Shown: positions 34,539 through 43,849 of the stretch, in pieces | How positions within the stretch are numbered: the stretch's first letter is position 1 | How the letters are laid out: every line of letters starts with the position of its first letter | From: Ferruginibacter albus | GTDB lineage: Bacteria; Bacteroidota; Bacteroidia; Chitinophagales; Chitinophagaceae | Direction: 5' to 3' | Assembly: GCF_020042285.1 (NCBI RefSeq) | Contig: NZ_CP083388.1 | Coordinates: 3,560,001-3,624,000 of the forward strand | Length of the DNA: 64,000 nt | The notes under the pieces: generated by a model | Database searches by the model: none | Seen by the model: only the letters and a program-made list of their open reading frames with translations | What the model was told of the DNA's origin: nothing | Made by a program: the position numbers and the translations under genes

Positions 34539-35212
34539 GCTTAACATCATCTACCATCACAACCGAAACTGCTTACAACAATAAAAACTCTTTAGCTGGA
34601 AAAGTGTTTGCTACTTTGTTCTCTTACATATTTCACCCTTTGTTCATACCCTTGTATGTTACATTATTTGTAGCATTTGTACACCCCAATTATTTTTCGG
34701 GTTTTAGCGTATTGGCTAAAAAAAAGATTGTGTTGCTTATATCGTTTAATACCATACTTTTCCCAGCTGTCGTAGTATTGCTTTTAAAAGGGCTTGGTTT
34801 CAGCCGTTCCGTTTTTTTGCGAACGCAGAAGGATAGAATTATTCCTTACATCGCATCCATGACATTTTTTTTCTGGACCTACTATGTTTTGCGTGAACAA
34901 AATTATATTCCCAGGATATTGGTTGAGTTTATGTTTGGTGTTTTTATTGCTACGGCAGCTGCATTGCTCTTTAATATCTATCAAAAAATAAGCATGCATG
35001 CTATTGGCATGGGTGGATTGCTGGGAATCTTTTTTATCATCATGCAATCAAATACAATGCTTATGGCGTGGCCGGTATGTGTTGTTTTATTGATTAGCGG
35101 CGCTGTATGCACTTCTCGTTTATTAATCAGCGATCATTCTTCCAAAGAAATTTATACAGGCTTATTTGTAGGATTGGCCTGCCAGCTTATTGCATCTTTT
35201 GTTGTTAGTTAA
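34535..35212 (+). CDS. Integral membrane protein, PAP2-phosphatase-like
   Basis: 225 residues with about six hydrophobic segments. The C-terminal half (NIYQKISMHAIGMGGLLGIFF ... CTSRLLISDHSSKEIYTGLFVG) resembles the His-containing motifs of PAP2 lipid phosphatases, with H near KISMHA and H in SDHSS. The upstream KxxxxxxRP motif is not clear (RTQKDRIIPY is only similar), so catalysis is uncertain. Translationally coupled to rpoN by a 4-base overlap. It could act on undecaprenyl phosphate or be a non-catalytic relative. Confidence 0.65.
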   Translation: MSLTSSTITTETAYNNKNSLAGKVFATLFSYIFHPLFIPLYVTLFVAFVHPNYFSGFSVLAKKKIVLLISFNTILFPAVVVLLLKGLGFSRSVFLRTQKDRIIPYIASMTFFFWTYYVLREQNYIPRILVEFMFGVFIATAAALLFNIYQKISMHAIGMGGLLGIFFIIMQSNTMLMAWPVCVVLLISGAVCTSRLLISDHSSKEIYTGLFVGLACQLIASFVVS

Positions 35213-35221
35213 AATGAAGAT

Positions 35222-35250
35222 GCCCCGGCTATTAAACCGGAGCTTTCTTC
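35222..35250 (+). terminator. Likely terminator after the PAP2-like gene
   Basis: GCcCCGG (35222-35228) pairs with CCGGaGC (35237-35243) around CTATTAAA, followed by TTTCTTCGTT. The stem has one mismatch and the T-run is short, so termination may be partial. Confidence 0.5.
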
Positions 35251-35298
35251 GTTCATCTGTCGTGCCTAACAATTAAGGTTAGTAAAATGTTAGTGTAT

Positions 35299-36030
35299 CT
35301 AACTTAGTCTACTGTTTAATATTTTTGAGCTTGTCAAGTATTTTTTTGTTGGATGGTATAAAAACAAACAGCTTCCGTTTTTAATGCAATCAATTATTTC
35401 TTTGCTGAATTCTAAAGGAACTGCGGGACAACCATAGCTTCTGCCTAAAAAACCTCTTTGCTGAATAAAATTTTCGCTTACATAATCAGACCCGTGCAAT
35501 ACTATCTGGCGCTTGTAGGCATTGTCATTAAATCCTTTTTCACAGCCTTTTAATCGTAATGAATACCCGTTGCCGCCAAAATAAGTGTCAGATGTTACAT
35601 AAAATCCAAGGCTGCTTTCGTGCGAATTGGTGCTGTTTGAAAATTTGTTTGCATAGCCTGCTCCCGAATTATGTCCATGAGCTACCAACGTATTAAAAAG
35701 AATTCTTCCGGAAAGAATATCAAGTACAAACAATCTTTTTTCTGAAGAAGGTTTGCTGAAATCTACAATGGTTATAATATTTGTTTTGCTTAATAATTTT
35801 TTTTCTGAAAGAAAATTGTATCCCTTCATTGCATAACTAAATGCTTCTTTTGTAAGCCCGCTGGCCTGCAAATTCCATTGATCATAAATTGATGAGATAT
35901 TGGTTACAACAGAAGGATTTGCTATTCCTTTTTCCTGCTGAAAAGCTCCTGCTTTAAAATCAGGGTTTGCAACAGAAAGCGCAAACATGAGATGTATTGC
36001 TGCAAAAGGGTAACAAATAAATTTCAACAT
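35299..36030 (-). CDS. Murein L,D-transpeptidase catalytic-domain family protein (YkuD_2)
   Basis: 243 residues with a signal peptide (ICYPFAAIHLMFALSVA). The catalytic region is H179-G-S-D ... S-Y-G-C201-P (IVLHGSDYVSENFIQQRGFLGRSYGCPAVPLE). These are the His and Cys of YkuD-like L,D-transpeptidases, and the upstream DFSKPSSEKRLFVLDILSGRILFNTLVAHGHNSG fits the YkuD_2 subfamily. It would crosslink or edit peptidoglycan, or attach lipoproteins, in the periplasm. It has its own promoter region, with 195 bases upstream before the exosortase operon. Confidence 0.9.
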   Translation of the reverse strand: MLKFICYPFAAIHLMFALSVANPDFKAGAFQQEKGIANPSVVTNISSIYDQWNLQASGLTKEAFSYAMKGYNFLSEKKLLSKTNIITIVDFSKPSSEKRLFVLDILSGRILFNTLVAHGHNSGAGYANKFSNSTNSHESSLGFYVTSDTYFGGNGYSLRLKGCEKGFNDNAYKRQIVLHGSDYVSENFIQQRGFLGRSYGCPAVPLEFSKEIIDCIKNGSCLFLYHPTKKYLTSSKILNSRLS

Positions 36031-36225
36031 TTCACAAGGTTTTTCAGATATCAGCCATTGGCTGCGGATACTATATAAATCGGAAAAAACGAAAGATTAT
36101 TGTGAGTGAATAGAATAAGACACTTGTCCATACGGAAAATGAGTACTTTCACTACAAAGCAATCAACTTTAATAAGTAGAAATACTAAAAACAGAAAATG
36201 AGATTAGAATGATTTCTACAAGAAG
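36031..36225. other. 195-base gap, nothing recognised
   Basis: No ORF, hairpin with T-run or clear promoter element was seen. It should hold the promoter of the L,D-transpeptidase gene and the end of the exosortase transcript. Confidence 0.4.
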
Positions 36226-36615
36226 TTAAGATCGATCTTCTTCCTGCGAAACAAAAACCCTATCCACTATCCAAAAAAGTATAAATGGAAATGGTGTTAG
36301 CAACAATAACAGTATCTGATCTTCAAAAAACAAATAAGCATCTTTTATTATAACAATTGATTTAAAATGCTTTTGGGAAAATGCTAACCCGTAATAAATG
36401 GCCCACAATCCTATATAAATAAAAAGATAGAATTTAAATATTTCTTTCGTTAAAAATTTGCGCATAAGCCAGGTGCCGGACACTATTACAAAAATAGCTT
36501 TTACTTTAATTAGCCAGGTGGTCTCAGTTATATATAAGTTTCTGATCAAGCTAAACGCAAACAAGCAAATGGTAAGCAAAATCATATATATAAAAAAAGA
36601 TCTAGCCGATTGCAT
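36226..36615 (-). CDS. Exosortase-associated small membrane protein
   Basis: 129 residues, mostly membrane: four hydrophobic segments (SFFIYMILLTICLFAFSL, WLIKVKAIFVIVSGTWLM, FKFYLFIYIGLWAIYYGLAF, ILLLLLTPFPFILFWIVD) and an acidic tail (SQEEDRS). No enzyme motif. It overlaps the exosortase gene by 14 bases, so it is coupled to it. Bacteroidota exosortase loci (XrtX class) often carry such an accessory membrane protein, so I assign it by context. Confidence 0.65.
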   Translation of the reverse strand: MQSARSFFIYMILLTICLFAFSLIRNLYITETTWLIKVKAIFVIVSGTWLMRKFLTKEIFKFYLFIYIGLWAIYYGLAFSQKHFKSIVIIKDAYLFFEDQILLLLLTPFPFILFWIVDRVFVSQEEDRS

Positions 36616-37144
36616 AAGTTTTTCCTTTACGTATAAATAAGAGCCAGCCTAAAAAAATATACAAGTACATTAAAATAGAAAAAACATAATGATGGCTTAT
36701 ATAAAACCAGGAGGGATGTTTAAGAGATATCCAATACAAGCACAAACACCTGACAACATTCGCCAGCATAATTGCGATGATCCCTGCAAAGCTAAAGATC
36801 AATTTACGTTTTAATTGAAAAGGCAAAACAATAATAAATCCAAGATATATAACCAATAGATCGAGTGCATTGCATTGATCTGCAATTATAAAAACTGCTT
36901 TTCCACCTTTCATAATGTATGCCGAAGAGAGCGAAGCATAATCTGTCCATGTATAGTGAGCAGTATTATTGTGGAGATTCATGCAAAATGTAACGATAGA
37001 TGTAATAATATCTGTAAGTATTTTGTCGGGAATCCTAGTAGGCTTAAGTACATAATGATAACCTACCAGCCAAATAATGGTTAAAGCTATCAGCTTAATA
37101 AAAAAAAACAGTACAGTATGATTTTTATTCTTCATCAAAGCCAT
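36602..37144 (-). CDS. Exosortase-family transpeptidase (XrtF/XrtX-like)
   Basis: About 180 residues from ATG 37144; 37135 is possible. Multiple membrane segments. The exosortase triad is in the right places: C91 in ADQCNALDLLVIYLGF, R132 in ANVVRCLCLYWI, and His151/152 in FYISHHYVFSILMYLYIF. Exosortases are integral membrane Cys proteases/transpeptidases that process C-terminal sorting signals of exported proteins. The short length and CNALxxL motif fit the Bacteroidota types. Neighbours: an accessory membrane protein that overlaps its 3' end, a small candidate cargo 128 bases upstream, and the giant surface protein beyond it. Confidence 0.85.
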   Translation of the reverse strand: MALMKNKNHTVLFFFIKLIALTIIWLVGYHYVLKPTRIPDKILTDIITSIVTFCMNLHNNTAHYTWTDYASLSSAYIMKGGKAVFIIADQCNALDLLVIYLGFIIVLPFQLKRKLIFSFAGIIAIMLANVVRCLCLYWISLKHPSWFYISHHYVFSILMYLYIFLGWLLFIRKGKTYAIG

Positions 37145-37222
37145 GATCAATGCAAATCAGTTACAAATTAATGCACTAAATGCCAATTACGGGTCATATT
37201 TATAATACTTAATAAAAAAACA

Positions 37223-37254
37223 AAGTGTGCCTTTAAATCAATAAAGGCACACTT
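37223..37254 (-). terminator. Strong terminator between the small cargo gene and the exosortase gene
   Basis: AAGTGTGCCTTT (37223-37234) and AAAGGCACACTT (37243-37254) form a perfect 12-base stem with an 8-base loop. On the minus strand TTGTTTTTTT follows. It ends transcription from the giant and small-cargo genes, so the exosortase needs readthrough or its own promoter. Confidence 0.9.
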
Positions 37255-37271
37255 CAACTTATTATTACAAA

Positions 37272-37514
37272 TTATGCTTTAGATAAGCGTTTTTTCTGAA
37301 TTTTTTTAAATACAATAAAGGCTAAAACTACACCTGCGGCAAGAAATATTAAATTCATTCCACTACTAAACGGAACCGCTAACGTATGGTTATCAGGGTT
37401 TTGCCCGTTGTTTGGCGGTGGTGGTGTTTGTGCCAAACTTAAAAAAGGCATAAGCAAACCACTAAGAGCCACAGTTGCATTAACTAAAAACTTCTTGCTT
37501 TTTACTTGATTCAT
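37272..37514 (-). CDS. Small exosortase-cargo-like protein (PID-CTERM-like)
   Basis: 80 residues from ATG 37514; a TTG at 37535 would add seven. Layout: signal peptide (FLVNATVALSGLLMPFLSLAQ), a short Pro/Asn-rich mature part (TPPPPNNGQNPDNHT), then AVPFSSGMNLIFLAAGVVLAFIVFKKIQKKRLSKA, a short motif, a transmembrane helix and a Lys/Arg tail. This is the tripartite design of exosortase sorting signals and resembles the P-I-D-G-G type, here written V-P-F-S-S-G. After processing, the mature part would be only about 15-20 residues. It starts 41 bases after the stop of the giant gene. A cargo or anchor role is inferred. Confidence 0.75.
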   Translation of the reverse strand: MNQVKSKKFLVNATVALSGLLMPFLSLAQTPPPPNNGQNPDNHTLAVPFSSGMNLIFLAAGVVLAFIVFKKIQKKRLSKA

Positions 37515-37555
37515 CGCTGTAAGGTTTAATGACAAAATTAATAATTTTTAAAATA

Positions 37556-40500
37556 TTATCTGATTGATATTTTTTGTGAATATATCTTTCCAGGTGCAGC
37601 AACTTCCAATTGATAAACACCTTTTGCTAAGCTTGGTACATTGATGCTTTGTGTAACAGTGCCTCCCGCATGACTTAAAGTTGTTTTAAACAATTCCTGT
37701 CCTGTTATAGTCATCAGTTTAAAGCCATATTTACCAGCAGGCTGGTTGATCATTTTCAATCCAATTTGACCTCCGGTGGCATAATAAGCCTGGATATCCG
37801 GAGTAATGCCACTTACATCTACTTTAACAATATCAGAGTATTTAACTTCTCCCGAAAGCTCTACGCTTTTTATACGATAGAAATTATTACCTGATTGAGG
37901 TGCAACATCTGTCCAGTTATAGCTAATTGTTCCGTTACTGTTTGTTTTTGCAGTTACAACGGCAGCTTGTGTAAAGTCAACCCCGTTTACAGAAGTTTCA
38001 ACTACATATTGTTTTACTCCTGTTTGTGCAGCAACATTCCACATAACCTGTACTGCAGCGTCTTTTTTAGCAGCGCTTACATTTACGAATGTAACAGGAA
38101 CCGGAGAAGATACATTATCAAATACAATTCTTAAGCGATTGCTTGCAGCTGAAGCAGGATTATTGGTTACAATAAATGACACTGTGCTTTTAGCTGATAC
38201 ACTTATTGCTGTACTTGTTCCCAAATAGATATCCTGCAAAGAAGCTGTTAGCCCTGCCATATTAAATCCGGTTGGATTAAATTCTAACTGATACGTTTGC
38301 TGTTTTAAATTGCTTAGTGCAAAGAAGATCGTATCTGTTTGCTCAATTGGCTGACGTCCTTCTATCCACAATTGTTTTCCATTGCTTGTTACACTTAAAT
38401 TTTCACCATCATTAGGAAATTTAATAACATCATTAACATCTACACTATTTGAGTATGAGCTGTTGAATGTAACCACATTCACATCAGACAGATTAGCTGG
38501 AGCTACTGTTTTTGCATATAGGCTTGTTACTAATTGTCCCGTTGCATCTTGACCGGTTGGTCTGAACACAGCATTTACCTGAGCTCCTACTTTACTGCTT
38601 TCTTTTAAAGTAACATTTCCTGTTGAACCTGCAGAATGAACAAAGAATGCCTGACCCGATTCAATATAAGTATTGGTAAATGGAGTAATCCCATCTCCAT
38701 AACTACCGCCACCCGGTACAGCCATCCATGAAGGAGATGTAGTAGAACTAAAGGTTTGATAGTGACCTAATGAACCACCTAACAACAATTTAGGATCCCA
38801 GATAATAAATGAATTATCAATAGATGCATCTTTCACAATACCTGAAAAATCGATACTGGATGCATATTTATTCCCCAATAAAGAATATTTGCCCGCCGGA
38901 ACTATTGTTGTTTGATCGCCTTCAAACAGGTCTCCGGTAGTACGCAACGTAGTTGAACTTACAGTAGATGTACTTGATGAAGGACCAATCGTTCTGTCAC
39001 CACGAACATATAAGAAATAAGCTTGCTGATCCGAAATTTGACCTAAAGTAGAAGTTAACTGATCCCAGGTATTATTAGCTTGATTATAGCTAACCATTGA
39101 GCTATACGTTTGTACTGCATCAAAGCCCTGGGCAGCCCAATCTACACTATTAGCAGGGCCGGCAGTTATAATAGTTCCATAGTTGGCAATAGGGGCTTGC
39201 CCTTCCTGCCATGATTCTTTTATGGTTTGTGTTGTTTGCGTAGGTATTGATAACATTCTCCACGCTCTTGTTCCACTACTTGGTATAAACCTTTCAACTG
39301 TTACAGCACCGGATACATAAGTATTTCCTGAACTGTTTGCTTTTACAAAAGCAGTTCCGTTATCATCGGATTTTAACGTTAACAAGCCGGCGGTAGTTAA
39401 TACACCGGTTGTAGTTCCGGTATTTTTAACTTCTACACTTCCGGTAGAAGCAATATCCAATGCTGTACCCAAAGTAGCCGTAGCACTTGTATTCAGCACC
39501 AGATTTTGTAATACAGCAGCACCGCTTGTAAAGCTTAGGGTTGGATTAGTGCCGCTATTCGCTAATGTTAAATTAGAGATAGATGAGCCGCTTAAAGTGC
39601 CGGAACCAGAAATTGTTCCATTTATTGTTAATGTTTTAGAACCTATTCCGAATGTAGTTCCTGATTGTAAATTTAATGCTCCTACAGTTACGTCAACCGT
39701 AAGTACGGGATAGTGTGAAGAGCCTGATGCAATAACAACATCACTTCCGCTTGATGGAGTTGTACCATCAGCCCAGTTACTGCCCGTATTCCAATCTGAG
39801 CTGGTATTACCAGTCCATGTTTCCAATGCAATAGTAAATGGAGTAGCTGAAGATGAGGCTGAATTAAAGTTTGCATCCGCAGCTACAGTAGCTGTAACGC
39901 TATAAGTTCCCACATTTGTAGGTTTGGTAGCGCTAGGCCCGTAGGTAGTACTGCCCGTTCCTGAATAGCTATAAGTAACGGCACCTGCTGATCCTGTTAC
40001 GGATGATGTAGATGGTCCTTGCTGAGATCCATTGTAGGTAAAGCTTGTTGTACCTGTAACAGAGATTGTTGAATTTGCTTTAGCTAAAGTAATAACCAGT
40101 GTTTTTGATCTGGTACCCCCTGCGTTCGTAGCACTGATGGTTACATTAAAAGTACCTCCCACACTTGGAGTACCAGTAATTTGTCCGTTAGAAGTATTAA
40201 TACTTAAACCGGTTGGTAATCCTGTTGCATTGTAGCTAGTAGGAAAATTGGTAGCTGTAATAGTATAGGTAGAAAATGCTACCCCATTTGTACCGCTTGC
40301 AGTTAAAACACTGTTTGTTACTACAGGAGCAGGAGTTACAGTAACGGTGTAATTATCAAAATCACCTGTACGACCGCTGGTGCTGCTATAATTTAATGCA
40401 AATCCGAATGTTGTCATTGCAGAACTTGCATAGGTGCTGTCAAGTGCAGAAGAAACCTGTTGAGTAGTTGCTGCAGTAGGGTCACCAAATGCACTTCCAT

Positions 40501-43500
40501 TATCTGTATCGTATACATTCCATAAACCAGATCCGGGATCATAAGTAACTTTAAAATCCATCCAGTCGGTACCACCGCTTGAGCCAAATGAACTACCAAT
40601 CGTTGTAACATTGGCAAGTCCACCTGTATAGTGAACCAATTGCCATGTTTTGTTGCTTATACTTATTAAGGCATATCCGTTACCGCTAGCCGTGGCAGGA
40701 CTAATAGTGAGAGGTGTTGATGTTGTTCCACACAAAACAGTTCCAATAGCAGAGCTCGAGGAGCTAAAGCTTCCTCCTGAAGAACTGCTTGTTCTCATAT
40801 TAAATGTCCAGGTTATTAATCCCGGGTTAGCAGACAAGGCTGTATTAAATGGTGATCCATATGTTGATAAAGTACCCGAAACCAGGCTTCTTCCCGAAGC
40901 TCCTCCACTACCGTTAGTAATTTGAAGATCTCTCACAGAACCGGTTCCTGCCGCAGTAGCAGAGGCTCCCGATGAAAAGCTGCCGGTATATGTCATTGTT
41001 GGAGTTCCTCCAGGGCTGTAAGTAGTATTCGCCCTGTTAAAATTATCTGTAAATACGGCTATTGGGCCAAAATTAGTAGTTACTCCCGCACTTACGTTTG
41101 ATGCATCAGAACTACCGGTTGTATTTACTGCAAACACTCTGAAATAATAGGTGGTAGCTCCTGCTAACCCAGTAATTGCCTGTGATGTATTAGAAGATGA
41201 AATACTTGTTATTGATGAAACTCCTGTTTGGAAAGTATTATCTGTGCTGTATTGAACGGTATAAGTAAAACTTGCGGAACCACCTGATGGAGCACTCCAA
41301 TGTGCTGTAAAGCCGGTAGTGGTTATACCATCCCCTACACCTGCTGTTGGCGCATTCGGTAATGTTGTAAACGTCAGATCACTACCATAAGCGGTTCCTG
41401 CCGTATTTGTAGCATATGCTCTTACATGATATGCTGTATTTGCCGTTAAAGAGCTTATAGCGCTTGTAAATGGAGAAGATGTTCCATCACTTGTTTTAGT
41501 GCTCAATGCTGTAGTAGGATTTGCACTTGCATCCCATACTACGCCCTCAGCACTAACAGCAGCACCTCCTGTTGCAGTAACAGTTCCACCACTTGATGCT
41601 CCTGTTATTGTAATTGAAGAGAGAGCAGTTGTAGTTACAGTGGGTGTTGTTGCTAATGTAAGAACTCCTGCGCTTGTAGACGATGCAGCAGAAGTTCCTG
41701 TTGCATTTACAGCAAACACTCTGAAATAATAAGTTGTTGCAGGATTAAGCCCTGATATGCTTTGTGATGTATTAGAAGATGAAATGTTTGTAATGGATGT
41801 AACTCCTGTTTGGAAGGTATTATCTGTGCTGTAATCTACGGTATAAGTAAAGCTTACAGAACCGCCGGATGGAGCACTCCAATGTGCCACAAAGCTGTTA
41901 AAAGTTTGTCCATCGCCAACACCTATGCCAGGGGCATTAGGTAAAGTTGAAAAGGTTACTTCATTTCCAAAAGTTGTTCCATCTCCATTGCTGCCATAGG
42001 TTTCTGCATAATAAAGAGTATTGGCGGTTAGTCCGCTGATGCTGCTTGTAAATGCTCCTGTAGTACTACCTGTCGGTCCATCGGTTGTAAAATTGGTGCC
42101 TGAACTTATTGTTTCAGTGCCTGTAGAAGTGCTCCATGCAATACCGGAGGCGGTTATGCTGGAAGAGCCGGTAGAAACAATAGTTCCATTACCTGTTGCG
42201 GATGTTGTTTGTACCGATGACGCAGCCTGAGTGCTTACCGCCGGAGGCGAAGAAGAGGGAATGAGTACTCCTGCACTTGTTCCTGAAGCTCCAGAAGTGC
42301 CGGTTGTATTCACTGCGAACACTCTTGCATAATATGTGCTGCCAGGGGTTAATCCAGAAATAGCTTGAGATAAATTAGACGATGAAATATTTGTGATAGA
42401 TGAAACTCCTGATTGGAAGGTATTATCTGTACTATAATCAACAGAATAAGTAAAACTTGCTGACCCACCCGATGGAGCTGTCCAATGTACTGTAAATCCA
42501 CCATTGGTTACATTATCCGTCGTACCAATTCCAGGTGCATTCGGTAAAGTGGTAAATGATGCATCGGCAGCTAATGCCACACCTGCGCCATTTACTGCAA
42601 ATGCAGATGAATGATAAAGGGTATTAGCTGTTAAGGAAGAAAGAGATGATGTATAAGATCCTGTTCCACCGGCACCATCAATTATTTTACCTCCTCCTGT
42701 AGTATTGCTGGTATCTGTAATTGTGCCTGTACTATATATTAATCCTCTTCGGGTAACGGTCCCACCTCCTGCAGAACTTATATTACCGCCGCTGCTTGCA
42801 CTTGTTGTGTTTATACTGCTTGCATTTGTCGTAGTTATGGAAGGAAGTACAATTATTGTTTGTGTACCGGTAGCAGATGTTGAACCTGTGGCCGTAGGTG
42901 AGCCAGCAGACCAACTTAGATTAGCATTGGGAATAATGCCGGCTGTAATCGTTCTTCCTGAAGTTGGAGTGGCTGCAGCTGTTGCAGTAATATAAAAATA
43001 AACAGTTGTACTATTAATAGCTTGTGATAAGCTTCCAAAAGTTTCATTTGCACCGGTTCCGGTTGCTGCAGGAGTAATAGACTTAATTGAAGTTGCACCG
43101 CCAAAGTTACTGCCGGTAGTATTTGCCCAAAGCTGTAAGCTGCTTATATCACTTGAAGTATAATCGCCGGTAGTAGGTAATATAACCTGTGATAAAGTAG
43201 TGCTGCCGGTAGTAGTAATTTTAAAGCTATCGATCACCTTCGTAAGTCCTGCTCCTATTTGTCCTGCTGCAATGGCAGAACCATTGGTAGCCAATGTTGC
43301 ACCGGGGGTAGGCGCATTAATTGTAACAGCAATTACTGCTTCGCTGGAACCACCGCTTGCACCTGCAAAAGTGATCGTGATGGGACCGCCGCTACCATCA
43401 TAAGCGAAATCAACCTGATCATTTGTACAGGCATTTGCAGTTCCTGTTGTGGCCTTTGTTGTACTGTTCTTATTATTACTAACTGTAACTGTTCTGGCAG

Positions 43501-43849
43501 TTGACGGCTGCTTAATCGTCCAGGAAATAACGCCACACTTAGTAGCTATAAGTGTCCACGATTTTCCGGATGAGGTATAGGAAACACCTCCTGTTGTAAC
43601 TGAACTACAGTTTGTAAGTGTTGTACTGTAGCTGGTTCCGGAAGGAGTTGTGATATAACTTGGTTGCGCTGCTGTGAAATTTATAGCAGTAGGAAAGGTA
43701 TTTAATTGCGCACGTACATTTCCTATACTAAATAAAAAAGCCATCATCAACAATCCAATCCCTTTAGCAACATAAATACAAAACCGGTTGCCGGCATTTT
43801 GTTGAATAGCATTTTTAAATAACAAGCATTGTGGTACTAATTTTTTCAT
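37556..43849 (-). CDS. Giant FN3-repeat surface protein with T9SS C-terminal tail
   Basis: 2097 residues with a long N-terminal signal region (KGIGLLMMAFLFSIGNVRA). Then come beta-rich T/S-rich domains and three or four fibronectin-III repeats in the LPNAPGIG...VHWTAPSGGS-FTY-VDYSTDNTFQ pattern, spaced about 194-201 residues, each with an alternating domain (SSGGTVTATGGA). Next are a putative Ig domain (VTNSVLTASGTNGVAFSTYTITA), an MBG-like domain (TTSFTYNGSQQGPSTSSV), a WTGNTSSDWNTGSNWADG segment and a globular C-terminal half. The end (GVYQLEVAAPGKIYSQKISIR) is a T9SS type A sorting domain. It would be secreted and held at the surface, probably as an adhesin or matrix protein. Upstream of the exosortase cargo gene. 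Confidence 0.9.
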   Translation of the reverse strand: MKKLVPQCLLFKNAIQQNAGNRFCIYVAKGIGLLMMAFLFSIGNVRAQLNTFPTAINFTAAQPSYITTPSGTSYSTTLTNCSSVTTGGVSYTSSGKSWTLIATKCGVISWTIKQPSTARTVTVSNNKNSTTKATTGTANACTNDQVDFAYDGSGGPITITFAGASGGSSEAVIAVTINAPTPGATLATNGSAIAAGQIGAGLTKVIDSFKITTTGSTTLSQVILPTTGDYTSSDISSLQLWANTTGSNFGGATSIKSITPAATGTGANETFGSLSQAINSTTVYFYITATAAATPTSGRTITAGIIPNANLSWSAGSPTATGSTSATGTQTIIVLPSITTTNASSINTTSASSGGNISSAGGGTVTRRGLIYSTGTITDTSNTTGGGKIIDGAGGTGSYTSSLSSLTANTLYHSSAFAVNGAGVALAADASFTTLPNAPGIGTTDNVTNGGFTVHWTAPSGGSASFTYSVDYSTDNTFQSGVSSITNISSSNLSQAISGLTPGSTYYARVFAVNTTGTSGASGTSAGVLIPSSSPPAVSTQAASSVQTTSATGNGTIVSTGSSSITASGIAWSTSTGTETISSGTNFTTDGPTGSTTGAFTSSISGLTANTLYYAETYGSNGDGTTFGNEVTFSTLPNAPGIGVGDGQTFNSFVAHWSAPSGGSVSFTYTVDYSTDNTFQTGVTSITNISSSNTSQSISGLNPATTYYFRVFAVNATGTSAASSTSAGVLTLATTPTVTTTALSSITITGASSGGTVTATGGAAVSAEGVVWDASANPTTALSTKTSDGTSSPFTSAISSLTANTAYHVRAYATNTAGTAYGSDLTFTTLPNAPTAGVGDGITTTGFTAHWSAPSGGSASFTYTVQYSTDNTFQTGVSSITSISSSNTSQAITGLAGATTYYFRVFAVNTTGSSDASNVSAGVTTNFGPIAVFTDNFNRANTTYSPGGTPTMTYTGSFSSGASATAAGTGSVRDLQITNGSGGASGRSLVSGTLSTYGSPFNTALSANPGLITWTFNMRTSSSSGGSFSSSSSAIGTVLCGTTSTPLTISPATASGNGYALISISNKTWQLVHYTGGLANVTTIGSSFGSSGGTDWMDFKVTYDPGSGLWNVYDTDNGSAFGDPTAATTQQVSSALDSTYASSAMTTFGFALNYSSTSGRTGDFDNYTVTVTPAPVVTNSVLTASGTNGVAFSTYTITATNFPTSYNATGLPTGLSINTSNGQITGTPSVGGTFNVTISATNAGGTRSKTLVITLAKANSTISVTGTTSFTYNGSQQGPSTSSVTGSAGAVTYSYSGTGSTTYGPSATKPTNVGTYSVTATVAADANFNSASSSATPFTIALETWTGNTSSDWNTGSNWADGTTPSSGSDVVIASGSSHYPVLTVDVTVGALNLQSGTTFGIGSKTLTINGTISGSGTLSGSSISNLTLANSGTNPTLSFTSGAAVLQNLVLNTSATATLGTALDIASTGSVEVKNTGTTTGVLTTAGLLTLKSDDNGTAFVKANSSGNTYVSGAVTVERFIPSSGTRAWRMLSIPTQTTQTIKESWQEGQAPIANYGTIITAGPANSVDWAAQGFDAVQTYSSMVSYNQANNTWDQLTSTLGQISDQQAYFLYVRGDRTIGPSSSTSTVSSTTLRTTGDLFEGDQTTIVPAGKYSLLGNKYASSIDFSGIVKDASIDNSFIIWDPKLLLGGSLGHYQTFSSTTSPSWMAVPGGGSYGDGITPFTNTYIESGQAFFVHSAGSTGNVTLKESSKVGAQVNAVFRPTGQDATGQLVTSLYAKTVAPANLSDVNVVTFNSSYSNSVDVNDVIKFPNDGENLSVTSNGKQLWIEGRQPIEQTDTIFFALSNLKQQTYQLEFNPTGFNMAGLTASLQDIYLGTSTAISVSAKSTVSFIVTNNPASAASNRLRIVFDNVSSPVPVTFVNVSAAKKDAAVQVMWNVAAQTGVKQYVVETSVNGVDFTQAAVVTAKTNSNGTISYNWTDVAPQSGNNFYRIKSVELSGEVKYSDIVKVDVSGITPDIQAYYATGGQIGLKMINQPAGKYGFKLMTITGQELFKTTLSHAGGTVTQSINVPSLAKGVYQLEVAAPGKIYSQKISIR
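41100..42545 (-). repeat. Three large tandem FN3-type coding repeats of about 580-600 bp
   Basis: The word GATGGAGC is found at 41286, 41868 and 42471 in the same context, giving periods of 582 and 603 bases (194 and 201 residues). The surrounding sequence is similar between copies, for example the stretches coding TVDYSTDNTFQTGV and NISSSNTSQSISGL. Duplication inside a surface gene. Confidence 0.8.

Noticed and set aside
36458-36640. Small plus-strand protein opposite the exosortase operon
   Set aside because: It is antisense to the exosortase-associated gene and has no clear signal or conserved motif.
42705-42995. Plus-strand open frames opposite the giant and tail-fiber genes
   Set aside because: They are Val/Pro-rich translations of the opposite strand of Ser/Thr repeats, a known artefact of repetitive coding sequence.
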